Shown piece by piece: positions 12,616-21,730 of a stretch of DNA of 64,000 bases; positions within the stretch are counted from its first letter, which is position 1, and the number at the start of each line of letters is the position of its first letter. The stretch spans positions 124,001 through 188,000 of the forward strand of contig JAFJTR010000046.1 in assembly GCA_022559985.1 (NCBI GenBank). The letters run 5' to 3'. The position numbers were made by a program, and so were the translations under genes. Origin of the DNA: Parastagonospora avenae f. sp. tritici 18332-5. Lineage: Eukaryota > Ascomycota > Dothideomycetes > Pleosporales > Phaeosphaeriaceae. Below the pieces are notes generated by a model. It saw only the letters and a program-made list of their open reading frames with translations, searched no databases and was not told the origin of the DNA.

Positions 12616-15600
12616 ATGGTGAACACCATCGTCACGGTTGGCACGGCCTTTCTAGCTGTTGCCAACGCTGCTCCCGCCTGGAAACTCCCCGGGATCAATC
12701 TTGGTGTTGGCCTCGGGCTGGGTATCGGTGGCGGAACTGGAGCTGGACCTACTACAAGCTCTGCTCCTGCCAGCTCGTCTGCCGCCGCAGCTGCCAGTGC
12801 ATCTGCTCTACCCGCCTCCATTTCCAGTGCTTCAACCGCCCCGGGTGTCGTCGCGACTCCATCATCCACCCCCGTACCAAACGGCACGCCATCACCCAGC
12901 TGGTCTCTTGCCGAACTTTTTGAGTGGCTTCGCTTGCGACAAGTTGCTACCAGGACTGTTACTGTGCACGATCTGCCTACGAATGTGCCTGCGCCTGTGT
13001 GCAGTCTGGGCAATGGACTTCCAGGATTGCCAGAACCGAGTCTGCCAGCTGCTCCTAGTGTGGGGTTGCCCAATGTCCCTACGCCGAGTTTGCCTACTTT
13101 GCCTAGTATTGGGCTTCCTGGTGGTGGGCCGGACCCTGGTCAGACTGCTACTCCAGGTCTTCCCAGTGTTGGCCTTCCAAGTGTTGGTCTTCCCAGTGTT
13201 GGCCTTCCCAGTGTTGGCCTTCCAAGTGTTGGTCTTCCCAGTGTTGGTCTTCCCAGCATTGGCCTTCCCAGTGTTGGTCTTCCTCTTCCCAGTATTGGCC
13301 TTCCAAGTGTCGGTCCGGGTCTACCTAAGCCGAGTCTACCAGTTCTTCCCAGCATTGGGCTTCCAAGTGTTGCTCTCCCGAGTCTTCCTCTTCCCAGCAT
13401 TGGCCTTCCCAGTAACGGTCTTCCCAGCGTAAACCTCCCAAGTCTCGGTCTTTCGACCTCCTTCCCTACACCCAGTGTACCTAGCATCGACCTTCCCAGT
13501 GTTGGTCTTCCAAGCTTGGGACTTCCGTCTTTGCCTTTACCAAGCCTGCCGACTGTGACTGACATCGACCTCCCAAATCTCCCTAGTAGCCTGGCCCTAC
13601 CTACTCTTACTATCCCATCTGGCCCAGGCGTCGAGGTTCCCAGCGGACCTAGCATTGCTCTTCCCACTCTGCCAGCTGAGCCATCGCTACCAGTCATTGA
13701 TCTTCCTTCGCTACCGGCTCTTCCGTCTCTGCCAGCAGATCCATCTCTCCCAGTGATCGGTCTGCCCTCGCTGCCTGTCGGTACAGGGCTACCTACGCAG
13801 TTTCCGGGCATCCCCTCCATTTCCATTCCTGGTATTCCCATTCCATCTCTGCCAGTCAGCGAACTTCCCTCGCTGCCAATCAACCTGCCCTCGCTGCCGG
13901 TAATCACTGCACTACCAACGGAGCTGCCTGATATCTCTATCCCTGGCATTCCTATGCCATCTCTGCCAGTGGATCTTCCTTCGCTACCAGTTGATCTGCC
14001 TTCATTGCCGGTGATTACAGCGCTGCCAACGGATCTGCCAGATATTTCTATCCCCGGTGTTTCCCTCCCATCTCTGCCAGTGATAGGCGTGCCATCTTTC
14101 CCGGTCATCACAGATTTGCCAGATATTTCTATTCCTGGCGTTCCGCTACCTTCTCTTCCTGTGGTGCCATCTCTCCCAGTCATCGAGCTTCCTTCTCTGC
14201 CGATCGTCACGGACTTGCCAGATATTTCTATCCCTGGCGTTCCCCTTCCATCTGTTCCCGTGGTTCCATCTCTACCCGTTATTGAACTGCCCTCTTTACC
14301 GGTCATCACAGCGCTACCAACAGATCTGCCAGGTCTGCCCTCAATTCCCAGCATTCCTATTCCATCTCTGCCAGTAATTGAGCTCCCCTCGCTGCCGGTA
14401 ATCGATCTTTCATCTCTGCCAGTTATCACCACGCTGCCTACAGAGCTCCCAGGTCTTCCCTCGATCCCCGGAATTCCTGACCCATCTCTGCCAGTCATTA
14501 ATATTCCTTCTCTACCAGTCATCACAGCACTACCGACACAACTGCCAGAGGTCTCCTCCATACTGAGTATTCTTCTCCCATCTCTGCCTGCAGTCGACCT
14601 CCCTTCGCTTCCGGCTACCCCTTCCCTACCAGTTATCTCGTCTGTACCAGCGATCGACATTCCCAACCCAAGTCTGCCGGCTCTTCCCTCCCTCCCAGCC
14701 GTCTCGGTACCGGCAGTTGATCTTCCAGGACTCCCTTCGCTACCTATTGAGCTACCCTCTTTGCCAGTCATTACTGCATTGCCTACCCAGCTGCCAGCTA
14801 TTCCTTCTGTACCGGCTATTTCTATTCCCTCCGTACCGGCCATCTCTCTCCCATCCGTACCGGCGATATCCCTTCCCGCTGTACCGACGCTTCCTCTTCC
14901 CTCTCTCCCAGTAATTTCCGTACCTGCAATCTCTGTCCCAGCGATTTCTGTACCAGCAATTTCCGTACCTGCAGTCTCTATACCTACAGTCTCTGTAACG
15001 GCAATTTCTGTTCCAGTAATTTCTGTGCCGGCAATTTCTATCCCGTCCCTGCCGGCTGTTCCCTCTCTGCCAGTCGTGTCAGTGCCAACTCTGCCTGCGA
15101 TCTCCTCACTGCCAGTCATCAGCATTCCTGGAGTCGGACTCCCAAATCCCCGACCAACAACTCTCGCGACAGTAGTCTCGTCAGCCGCACCAATAACTAC
15201 AACTTCCTCTGGTCTCACCACCACTATCCTCCCACGAGCCGCCGACTTCGAGAACAATGTCGGCTTCCCACTCCTCGCCCTTTCTCCAATCAACACCTAC
15301 CTTGACATCTTCTGGCAAGGCTTCACGCTGGCCCAGACCGCGCCTGCCCAGGGCATCGTTACAGTCGTCCCATACAGCGGAACCAACGTCGCCAGCTTCT
15401 CGCGCATCAACGTGCTACAAGGTGGGGCTGCCATGAGCGTCACATACGCCAATAGCATCGTAAACACTTTCGACCTGACCTCATTCTTCTACGGCTGTGC
15501 CTTGCCTGTACCCACCGGCATTTTGGCTGTACCAGCAACCTGCAAGATCACTATCAGGGGATACATTGACGATGCTGCAACGATCTCCGTGGGCGAGCAG

Positions 15601-15771
15601 ACCTTCAGCTTTACTATACAGCCTGGACAGTTGAGTGCCCAAATGAGCAAGGCCACTGTGGATTCGAAGTTTAAGGGATTAAAGAGGGTGACTTTCACGA
15701 CTGACAGCCTTCTGTCGGCCGGCTTGATCGACTCGGTCAGTTACTCGATCAACAAGTGGACCGGATTTTGA
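12616..15771 (+). CDS. Large secreted Leu-Pro repeat protein
   Basis: Single-exon gene of 1051 residues. A signal peptide of about 20 residues (hydrophobic, ending ANAAP) targets it for secretion. A Ser/Ala/Thr/Pro-rich stretch follows, then about 720 residues of short repeats: first GLPSV-type pentapeptides (from about residue 180), then LPSLPVI-type units interspersed with ITALPT and ISIPGIP motifs, and near the end PAISV units. The last 180 or so residues are non-repetitive and look folded, with two Cys, alternating hydrophobic strands and many Gly/Thr. No GPI signal is visible. The layout resembles cell-surface or matrix adhesins with a rigid stalk and a terminal domain, but I do not recognise the family. 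A long open frame on the opposite strand is a by-product of the repeats. Confidence 0.85.
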   Translation: MVNTIVTVGTAFLAVANAAPAWKLPGINLGVGLGLGIGGGTGAGPTTSSAPASSSAAAAASASALPASISSASTAPGVVATPSSTPVPNGTPSPSWSLAELFEWLRLRQVATRTVTVHDLPTNVPAPVCSLGNGLPGLPEPSLPAAPSVGLPNVPTPSLPTLPSIGLPGGGPDPGQTATPGLPSVGLPSVGLPSVGLPSVGLPSVGLPSVGLPSIGLPSVGLPLPSIGLPSVGPGLPKPSLPVLPSIGLPSVALPSLPLPSIGLPSNGLPSVNLPSLGLSTSFPTPSVPSIDLPSVGLPSLGLPSLPLPSLPTVTDIDLPNLPSSLALPTLTIPSGPGVEVPSGPSIALPTLPAEPSLPVIDLPSLPALPSLPADPSLPVIGLPSLPVGTGLPTQFPGIPSISIPGIPIPSLPVSELPSLPINLPSLPVITALPTELPDISIPGIPMPSLPVDLPSLPVDLPSLPVITALPTDLPDISIPGVSLPSLPVIGVPSFPVITDLPDISIPGVPLPSLPVVPSLPVIELPSLPIVTDLPDISIPGVPLPSVPVVPSLPVIELPSLPVITALPTDLPGLPSIPSIPIPSLPVIELPSLPVIDLSSLPVITTLPTELPGLPSIPGIPDPSLPVINIPSLPVITALPTQLPEVSSILSILLPSLPAVDLPSLPATPSLPVISSVPAIDIPNPSLPALPSLPAVSVPAVDLPGLPSLPIELPSLPVITALPTQLPAIPSVPAISIPSVPAISLPSVPAISLPAVPTLPLPSLPVISVPAISVPAISVPAISVPAVSIPTVSVTAISVPVISVPAISIPSLPAVPSLPVVSVPTLPAISSLPVISIPGVGLPNPRPTTLATVVSSAAPITTTSSGLTTTILPRAADFENNVGFPLLALSPINTYLDIFWQGFTLAQTAPAQGIVTVVPYSGTNVASFSRINVLQGGAAMSVTYANSIVNTFDLTSFFYGCALPVPTGILAVPATCKITIRGYIDDAATISVGEQTFSFTIQPGQLSAQMSKATVDSKFKGLKRVTFTTDSLLSAGLIDSVSYSINKWTGF
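13156..13320 (+). repeat. 15-bp tandem repeat encoding GLPSV units
   Basis: About ten near-identical 15-base units of the form GGTCTTCCCAGTGTT, alternating GGT/GGC and CCC/CCA, encode the pentapeptide GLPSV (or GLPSI). Such in-frame arrays change length easily by slippage or unequal exchange, so copy number may vary between strains. Confidence 0.85.
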
Positions 15772-17554
15772 GCAAGTTTGAGAGATACATATTAATCGGA
15801 GATGCAAACGATAGGAAGTTTTATTTACTGGGTTTTGATTTGGAGTTTTTTCTTTTGTAAGGTATTTCTTAGCAACGAATAACGAATATGAATACTCTCC
15901 TTAATTGAAAGCTTCTTCTTCATACACATCTCTTGCTTGTTGCATAGAGTGAATCAGGCTGCTCCTTTGTGTTTCATATCTCGACTTCTAATTCACTGGT
16001 CCTGAACAGTCGGCAGTGCCTTCTCGCAAGTTTAGAGACCGCGGCGAATCGCTCGTTCCCCTCTCGGTACCCTGTGCCCCAACTTCGCTTGTAAATTGGA
16101 CATTGTATATTGTACAGCACTTCGTTTGGTTCTTGATTGGGGGCCTTCACATTGCTCATAGTCGCACGACCAATGACATCCGCTGTGGTGATCGAAGTCC
16201 GTCTGGTAAATGGTTTCTGACTTTGTAATATTGCTCCACACCATTCCAAGAATCATCGTGAGTCAACACCGAGCCCTACCCGCGGAAGCATAGTTGCGTC
16301 ACCCGAACTTCTCCTGCTCGATGATCGGCGGTGACTTAGCGTGCGCAAAAGTGGTCGCAGCTCAAGGTTTTCGGCAGGCTGTACGTGAAGCGTCGGGATA
16401 ATCGTGTCTTGCTTTTGTGATTGCGACGATGCGTGTCCCAGGGAAGGAAAGAGAGCGTGGACGATTTGCATGGTGAGGACGGCAGACATCGTGATGTGGT
16501 GGATGATATTGGAAACCGCGAGATTTGGATGTTGATGGAGCTTGAAAATTATTGCAAGTGATCTTGTTGAAGAAGTACTAGTGTCCAGGTGGGGTCTGTA
16601 GGTTCAAGCGGTAAGCTCACCTACATAATTATACTCACTCGACCTTCCAAGCTTCCATCTACATGTCCGAAATTGGCAGTCGACGATGCGAACGCGCCAA
16701 TCACAACACAGTCTCAATGCTGGGGTAGTGAGGCTTAGATTTTCGGCTTTCGCACGCGAGGTGAGCTTCGCAAGGTGGCGTACGAACGGGTTTGGGAAAC
16801 TCGACATGATTGGTCGCGTCGTAGGAATGTGTGGGGCACAGTGAAGTAAGCCCTGGGCGCAGCCCAGTGGATGCCTGAATATCCTCGAAGACCGACCGTA
16901 CTGCGCTTTTGGATGGTACTAAGTATCGCCAGGTACAGACTTCGGTATGATGTAATGAACGATGTGCGCAGTACTTTGTGCACATGAACTTCGCAAAGTT
17001 ACACAAGCCTTTTGTGCTTCTGGCCGCCGAAAACTGCACCAGACACTTACCAGATCTTTGTTTAACAACGCTCTTCACAGACAAACAAGGGCAGGAAATC
17101 CTAAACGCGTCTCCAAATGTAATTTTTCTGCAGTCAAGGTAAGATTATCGTCAGTTAACCAAAGTCCTAGCGATGTAGAGAAACGTACATGACATATTCA
17201 ACAGCACGCAAGAGGACCTAGATGCCGTGGAGGGAATGACTTTACAGCGAGAATCAATATAAATTTGAAAGCTACATGCAGCGAGTACCAAAAGGATCAT
17301 TGTATATTTTCCCACGAACAAAGCAGTCGAGGATATACAGACGTGCAAGCTGTCCTCCCAAACCCTCGAAATCCTACTCCCAGCCCCACACCGACGTTTT
17401 CCCTTACCCCGCACCTATCCAAAAACCGTTCTACAATCTTTCACCACCACTCTCTACCCCCCAGAGCTCGCCCACTCTTCTACACTAGCTCTTTCTTATT
17501 TCAAGATGAGGTTATAAGCCAGCTAAGTACCCATTTTGGTCGATTTCTCCATCC
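15772..17554. other. Intergenic region
   Basis: 1.8 kb between the repeat-protein gene and the tRNA. The A/T-rich first 150 bases hold the 3' end of the upstream gene. A reverse frame of 78 residues at 16253-16489 starts with ATG after a CA-rich leader-like stretch and has a weakly hydrophobic N terminus, but nothing else supports it as a gene. The rest shows no features. Confidence 0.4.
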
Positions 17555-17648
17555 GACACGATGGCCGAGTGGTCTAAGGCGGTAGATTTAAGCCCCGCTT
17601 TGATCTCTACTACAGAAATGTGCGTGGGTTCGAACCCCACTCGTGTCA
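17555..17648 (+). tRNA. trnL-UAA: tRNA-Leu (anticodon UAA) with a 12-base intron
   Basis: The acceptor strands GACACGA (17555-17561) and TCGTGTC (17641-17647) pair fully, with A at 17648 as discriminator, as expected for Leu. The D arm carries the A box TGGCCGAGTGG and the T arm is GTGGG-TTCGAAC-CCCAC (B box). The anticodon stem GTAGA (17582-17586) pairs with TCTAC (17606-17610), giving anticodon TAA at 17589-17591. The 12 bases at 17593-17604 after position 37 form an intron, and a long variable arm with an ACA/TGT stem marks a class II tRNA. TTTT at 17649-17652 is a Pol III terminator. The mature tRNA would be 82 bases before CCA addition. Confidence 0.93.
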
Positions 17649-17741
17649 TTTTGTTCCTTTTGCCGTTCTTTTTGGACTGCGGAGCATTTTTGGGGTAGAT
17701 CTGGTGGTGTTGGTGGGTGGTGGGAAAAGTGCAGGTGTTTT

Positions 17742-17769
17742 GGGTTGGATTGGGTTGGGTTGGGTGGGG
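17742..17769 (+). repeat. G-rich GGGTT-type tract (G-quadruplex candidate)
   Basis: Four close G runs, GGGTTGGGTTGGGTGGGG at 17752-17769, plus an earlier run at 17742, lie within a wider G/T-rich stretch of about 90 bases downstream of the tRNA. They fit the G3N1-2 pattern able to form a G-quadruplex. It is too short and irregular to be a telomere tract. Confidence 0.5.
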
Positions 17770-17980
17770 TGTGGTGTGGTGGGAAGAAGGGGCGAACAAC
17801 AACACGCAAGGCTCGGAATTGTGAGAGGAGGTGCTGTTCATTACTAGGATGGTCGGATGAACATGCTACGACCATCTATGTACACGAGCTTTTGCGAGGC
17901 GGCGACTTGCAGGATCGCACAATCTACAGAAATATACAACAGGTCCATCTCCAGCTAGCACTCCCTTTTAGTACTATTCA

Positions 17981-20900
17981 CTACAACGCATCATGGAAGT
18001 ACTCCATTTGCAGCTTGTCGTTCGTGCTCGGCATCGATTGAATCGCCCTCAAAGTCATCGGGGTGGCCTCCTCCAACTTCTCACGCAGCCAAAGCCCATT
18101 CTCCTCGTCGTACCCAATAGCGTTGCGCTCGTCGCGCCTGACGTTCCTGTACTGCGCTGCAAGGACGATCAGTGTCTTGTACCGCGGCATGATGCTATCT
18201 GGCCTGATGTCGTCCCATCGCAGCTCCATCCATCTGTAACCCTTGCGGTCTTTGCGAATGTAGTTCGGGTGCAAACTGCGCCAGCCAGGGAAATTGGGCA
18301 TCAGGTACTCTTCACAGATGGCGAAGGCAGTGGATATGTGACCGCGCTGCGCAAGTATAGTGACGAGCTCGTTCCAGGTGAAGACGTCAATGGTGTAGCC
18401 AGCCGCAGCGAGCTCGGCCATGGTACGCTGCGCTTCTTGCAAGGCCTCCGTATTTGGGTTCTCGGGATCGAACAGACTGCGCATATACACGCGTATAGCT
18501 TTGTACAGGATGTTGCGGCGGTTTGGGGCAATTCGGGATTGCTCAAAGCTCTCTCTGAGCGGTGATGCATCCAGCAAGTCGTCCGACGTGGGCACTGGTG
18601 TTTCTTGGATTGCGATCTCTGAGAACGTATTGACGAGTTTCCTGGCAGAAGCGCGTGCGAGCTCCCACAGGCGCGCTACTTCGGCGTGCTTGCCAGCTTT
18701 GAAATGCACCTCCATTGCCCCTGTGGCAAAAGTGATGGGTACTATGTAGTTTTGTACATCTGGTTTTGAACGCTCCGCTTTCTTGATCAAGCGCATGCAG
18801 GTCTTGTATGCGTCTCGTTGTGCATACAGCGAGATTAACAGACCATACAAGGCCTGCGGCCCTGCACCATAGTTGCGAGTATCCATTTGTCGGGTATGCT
18901 GCGGCTCTCGATACACAGCTTGTCCTTGCAACGCATCAGCAAGCATTTCTTCCACAGCTTCGTCAACGTCCTTGAGTTTGTAGTTTGCATGCTTTTTGGT
19001 GTTTTGTAGTTCCTTTAGTTGCGACGTTCCAAGTGTGCGTATGGTTGCTTCTTGCGAGCTCATCGTTTGCGGTATCTTCGCCTCTTTCATCTCCTGATAG
19101 ACCTGGACAGCCAAGTCCACTTGTCCACCACCTTCCCTCAGAAAACCAGTCATGACAATGGCGTAATGTAGCGCATGAGTGCGAAGGTTGTTACGAGGCA
19201 TAGTTGTCCTGAGAATCTTGTAGGCAGCGTTTGTCTGTTTGACCTCAACAAGCGCTCGCATCAAGCTACCATATGTCCAGGAGTCTAGAGGTATGTCGTA
19301 ATCGATCATTTCCCGGTATCGCGCTCTGGCGCCTGCGATATCACGCTCGAGCGCAGAGTGCTGGATGAGCAGGTTCCAGGTGTACGTCAGGTTGCCGCTC
19401 AAAGTGCCCGCACTCCAAGCTTTGAGCAGTCCTTGCGCAACAGCCTCAGCGGCTTGTGCATCGCCAGATTGCAAGAAAACCTGAACATAAGCAGACCTCA
19501 CTCTAAGGTTTTGCGCCAATTGAACGCCTGTTTGCTCCGCTCGCGAGTACAACGCTTCAAATGCTTCGACATCGCCTCTTTGAGCGCAAGCGTCAAGCAA
19601 CGTTCCGAAAGTATAAACGTCCGCGGCAATACCGTTTCCCACCATTGTGTTAAAGCACTCTAGAGCTCCATCAAGGTCGTCGGCGCGAAAGTATGCCAAT
19701 ATTAAAATGTTCCAACAAACTGCATCTGGTATCAGACCGAATTCGTCACGGATGCGGTGGAACTGTGCGATTGTTCCCTCAACGTCTGCGCGTCTAGCAC
19801 AAGCAAAAGCTAGAGCCGATACCAATTTTACGTCAGTCTGGTCATTGTAGTACCGTCGGAATACCTCGATATATTTTTCGGTCTGAGCGAAATCCCCGTG
19901 CTCGGCAAATCTGTGTATCATATATTTGAGCAACCCAGCCCTCATTGGCTCCTTGGGGTAAAACATGTGATGATCTTCAATCACTTGGTGCGCCTGTGCG
20001 AACTGGTCGCGACGCCAGTGATGAACGATCAAGTTTCGCAAAGTGTGTAACTTTGGTTTCGATGACTTGTGCTTGTGTTCCTCCGATGACTCTCGGCTGT
20101 CTAAACATAGCTGACGATGCTCCCCCCACACTTTGTCGATGAGCGAAGGTATATAGTCTACTGCGCGATTCCTTGGTACCTCCAACAAACGGCTGAGCGT
20201 ATGTTCATTGATTACAAACATAGGGAAGTTGAGCTTGACCAGTGCCTTGTGTAGTCGGTGGATGAACTGTGCCATAGCTTGCTCGGTCCACGTGGAACTT
20301 TGCATGACTTGGTCCATCGTATGAGGTATAAATGTCGTGGTGAAAAGCAGCAGAGCTCTCTTCTTCTCCTTGTCTTCCTTCGTTCGTTCCGGGGAGGGCA
20401 TATCTTCCTCTTGCTGCAACGGGTCAAGCAAATAGCGGAATTCGCGCAGATACACCAAGAATGACCGCAAGTGATTATCGAGTCTATTCAATGTAGCGAC
20501 GCTCTTCCAGATATGAGGTAGTGTATTGCCCCATCGTATCCACGTGGTCACAGGTGTTTCCCTGGCAGTGAAGGTGGGCTTTTGTTCAAGGTATAAGCTG
20601 AAGACGCGTAGACTGAGATCCCATTGTTCGTCTTGTACGGTACGGCGTAATAAGAGGTCGATGCCGATAACTGAAAAATCAAGTTCGTATCGTGTTGAGA
20701 GTGCATCTTCGAGAAGTTGCAGCGCAGGCCCAACCATTCGCAGGGACATGTACGACGCTATGGCTGCTCGATATGATGTATCTCTGCGGTGCTGTTCGGG
20801 GATCTCTTCGAAGAGCTTCAGCACCCGGTTAGGCACAGGGGGATCGTCGTCTATGGCGAGATATTCCAGCAAGTCTGCTCGCAAGTGCCAATGTCCGTCT

Positions 20901-21412
20901 GCTGCAAGATGAGCTGCAGGAATGGAGCTGTACAACTTCCAGGCTTCGTCCTGCCCACCCGGTTTCTGGTGGCCCAGGAATCCACGAAGTTTGTGCAACG
21001 CCTGCGCGTCTTCCTCGACTGTCGTCTGGTCATAATGTGTGGGTACTGTGGCATAGTGGCGGACCGGAGGAGCATGACTATGGCGCCGTCGTGGCGACGT
21101 TGTGTCGATGGTTGGAACGGATAGTTGTCTGAGCAAGGCAAGGGTTTTCTCGGGATATAGAAAGTCTAGAAGCGGGCCAGAGAGCGAGGCAGAATGTGTG
21201 GAAAGCGATGTTTTTGCTGCTCGGCTTTCAACACTGCTGTTGCTGCTCTCTTGCGCGGAAGGTGCAGCCCACCATGTAGGCAAGCTGAGGTCGCTGGCAC
21301 CGTGGTGCCAAAAGGCCGAGTGTAGGGAACGTCGGTTGCGAAGGCATGGCTTTGTGGTGCGAAGAAGCTTGCGTCCGCCGGATTCAAGGCAGGTCGAAGT
21401 GCGCTCCAGCAT
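17981..21412 (-). CDS. Mitochondrial pentatricopeptide-repeat (PPR) protein
   Basis: Single-exon reverse gene of 1143 residues, starting at the ATG at 21412. The Arg/Ser-rich, acid-poor N terminus looks like a mitochondrial presequence. From about residue 430 onward there are repeated 35-residue helical hairpins, for example units containing CWNILILAYFRADDLDGAL, YTFGTLLDACAQRGDVEAF and WTYGSLMRALVEVK, typical PPR motifs that bind mitochondrial RNA. Length and layout resemble fungal cya-5/Pet309-type factors needed for COX1 mRNA expression, but other long PPR proteins would look similar, so no symbol is given. It is divergent from SRP68 with only about 320 bases between the starts. Confidence 0.9.
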   Translation of the reverse strand: MLERTSTCLESGGRKLLRTTKPCLRNRRSLHSAFWHHGASDLSLPTWWAAPSAQESSNSSVESRAAKTSLSTHSASLSGPLLDFLYPEKTLALLRQLSVPTIDTTSPRRRHSHAPPVRHYATVPTHYDQTTVEEDAQALHKLRGFLGHQKPGGQDEAWKLYSSIPAAHLAADGHWHLRADLLEYLAIDDDPPVPNRVLKLFEEIPEQHRRDTSYRAAIASYMSLRMVGPALQLLEDALSTRYELDFSVIGIDLLLRRTVQDEQWDLSLRVFSLYLEQKPTFTARETPVTTWIRWGNTLPHIWKSVATLNRLDNHLRSFLVYLREFRYLLDPLQQEEDMPSPERTKEDKEKKRALLLFTTTFIPHTMDQVMQSSTWTEQAMAQFIHRLHKALVKLNFPMFVINEHTLSRLLEVPRNRAVDYIPSLIDKVWGEHRQLCLDSRESSEEHKHKSSKPKLHTLRNLIVHHWRRDQFAQAHQVIEDHHMFYPKEPMRAGLLKYMIHRFAEHGDFAQTEKYIEVFRRYYNDQTDVKLVSALAFACARRADVEGTIAQFHRIRDEFGLIPDAVCWNILILAYFRADDLDGALECFNTMVGNGIAADVYTFGTLLDACAQRGDVEAFEALYSRAEQTGVQLAQNLRVRSAYVQVFLQSGDAQAAEAVAQGLLKAWSAGTLSGNLTYTWNLLIQHSALERDIAGARARYREMIDYDIPLDSWTYGSLMRALVEVKQTNAAYKILRTTMPRNNLRTHALHYAIVMTGFLREGGGQVDLAVQVYQEMKEAKIPQTMSSQEATIRTLGTSQLKELQNTKKHANYKLKDVDEAVEEMLADALQGQAVYREPQHTRQMDTRNYGAGPQALYGLLISLYAQRDAYKTCMRLIKKAERSKPDVQNYIVPITFATGAMEVHFKAGKHAEVARLWELARASARKLVNTFSEIAIQETPVPTSDDLLDASPLRESFEQSRIAPNRRNILYKAIRVYMRSLFDPENPNTEALQEAQRTMAELAAAGYTIDVFTWNELVTILAQRGHISTAFAICEEYLMPNFPGWRSLHPNYIRKDRKGYRWMELRWDDIRPDSIMPRYKTLIVLAAQYRNVRRDERNAIGYDEENGLWLREKLEEATPMTLRAIQSMPSTNDKLQMEYFHDAL

Positions 21413-21730
21413 CACCTGATGCGCCTAGTCGTGTAACGCAGCTGTGCCAGGCGTGGGAATTTGAAAGCAAGAGCGCGTAGAAAGAACGGATGAGATGAAT
21501 ACAACAAGGCGCGATGGGGATGTGGAAGAGACACGGGTGCGTGGCAATTGAGGAAGCAAAGTACTAGATCCAAAAAGTTTCGACGACGACATCACAGAGA
21601 TGCGAGATGCACTTAGCGCTAGTTTCCGCTCGGTAGTGCAGCCCTGAAGTGTCCAGTCAAGTGTGCCCCTCGTCAACTCCAGCGCCCACGTTCTAGGCGC
21701 TATCACCCAAACATCGCCGGCTTCCTCGCC
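21413..21730. promoter_or_regulatory. Divergent promoter shared by the PPR gene and SRP68
   Basis: 318 bases separate the two ATGs. Both transcripts must start inside it. No TATA box is evident, as is usual for housekeeping genes. Confidence 0.6.

Noticed and set aside
16253..16489. 78-codon reverse frame with a weakly hydrophobic start
   Set aside because: A leader-like upstream is the only support. No second feature makes it a gene.
17643..18041. Forward frame through the tRNA 3' end and the G-rich tract
   Set aside because: It overlaps the tRNA and the low-complexity G/T tract. No coding signal.
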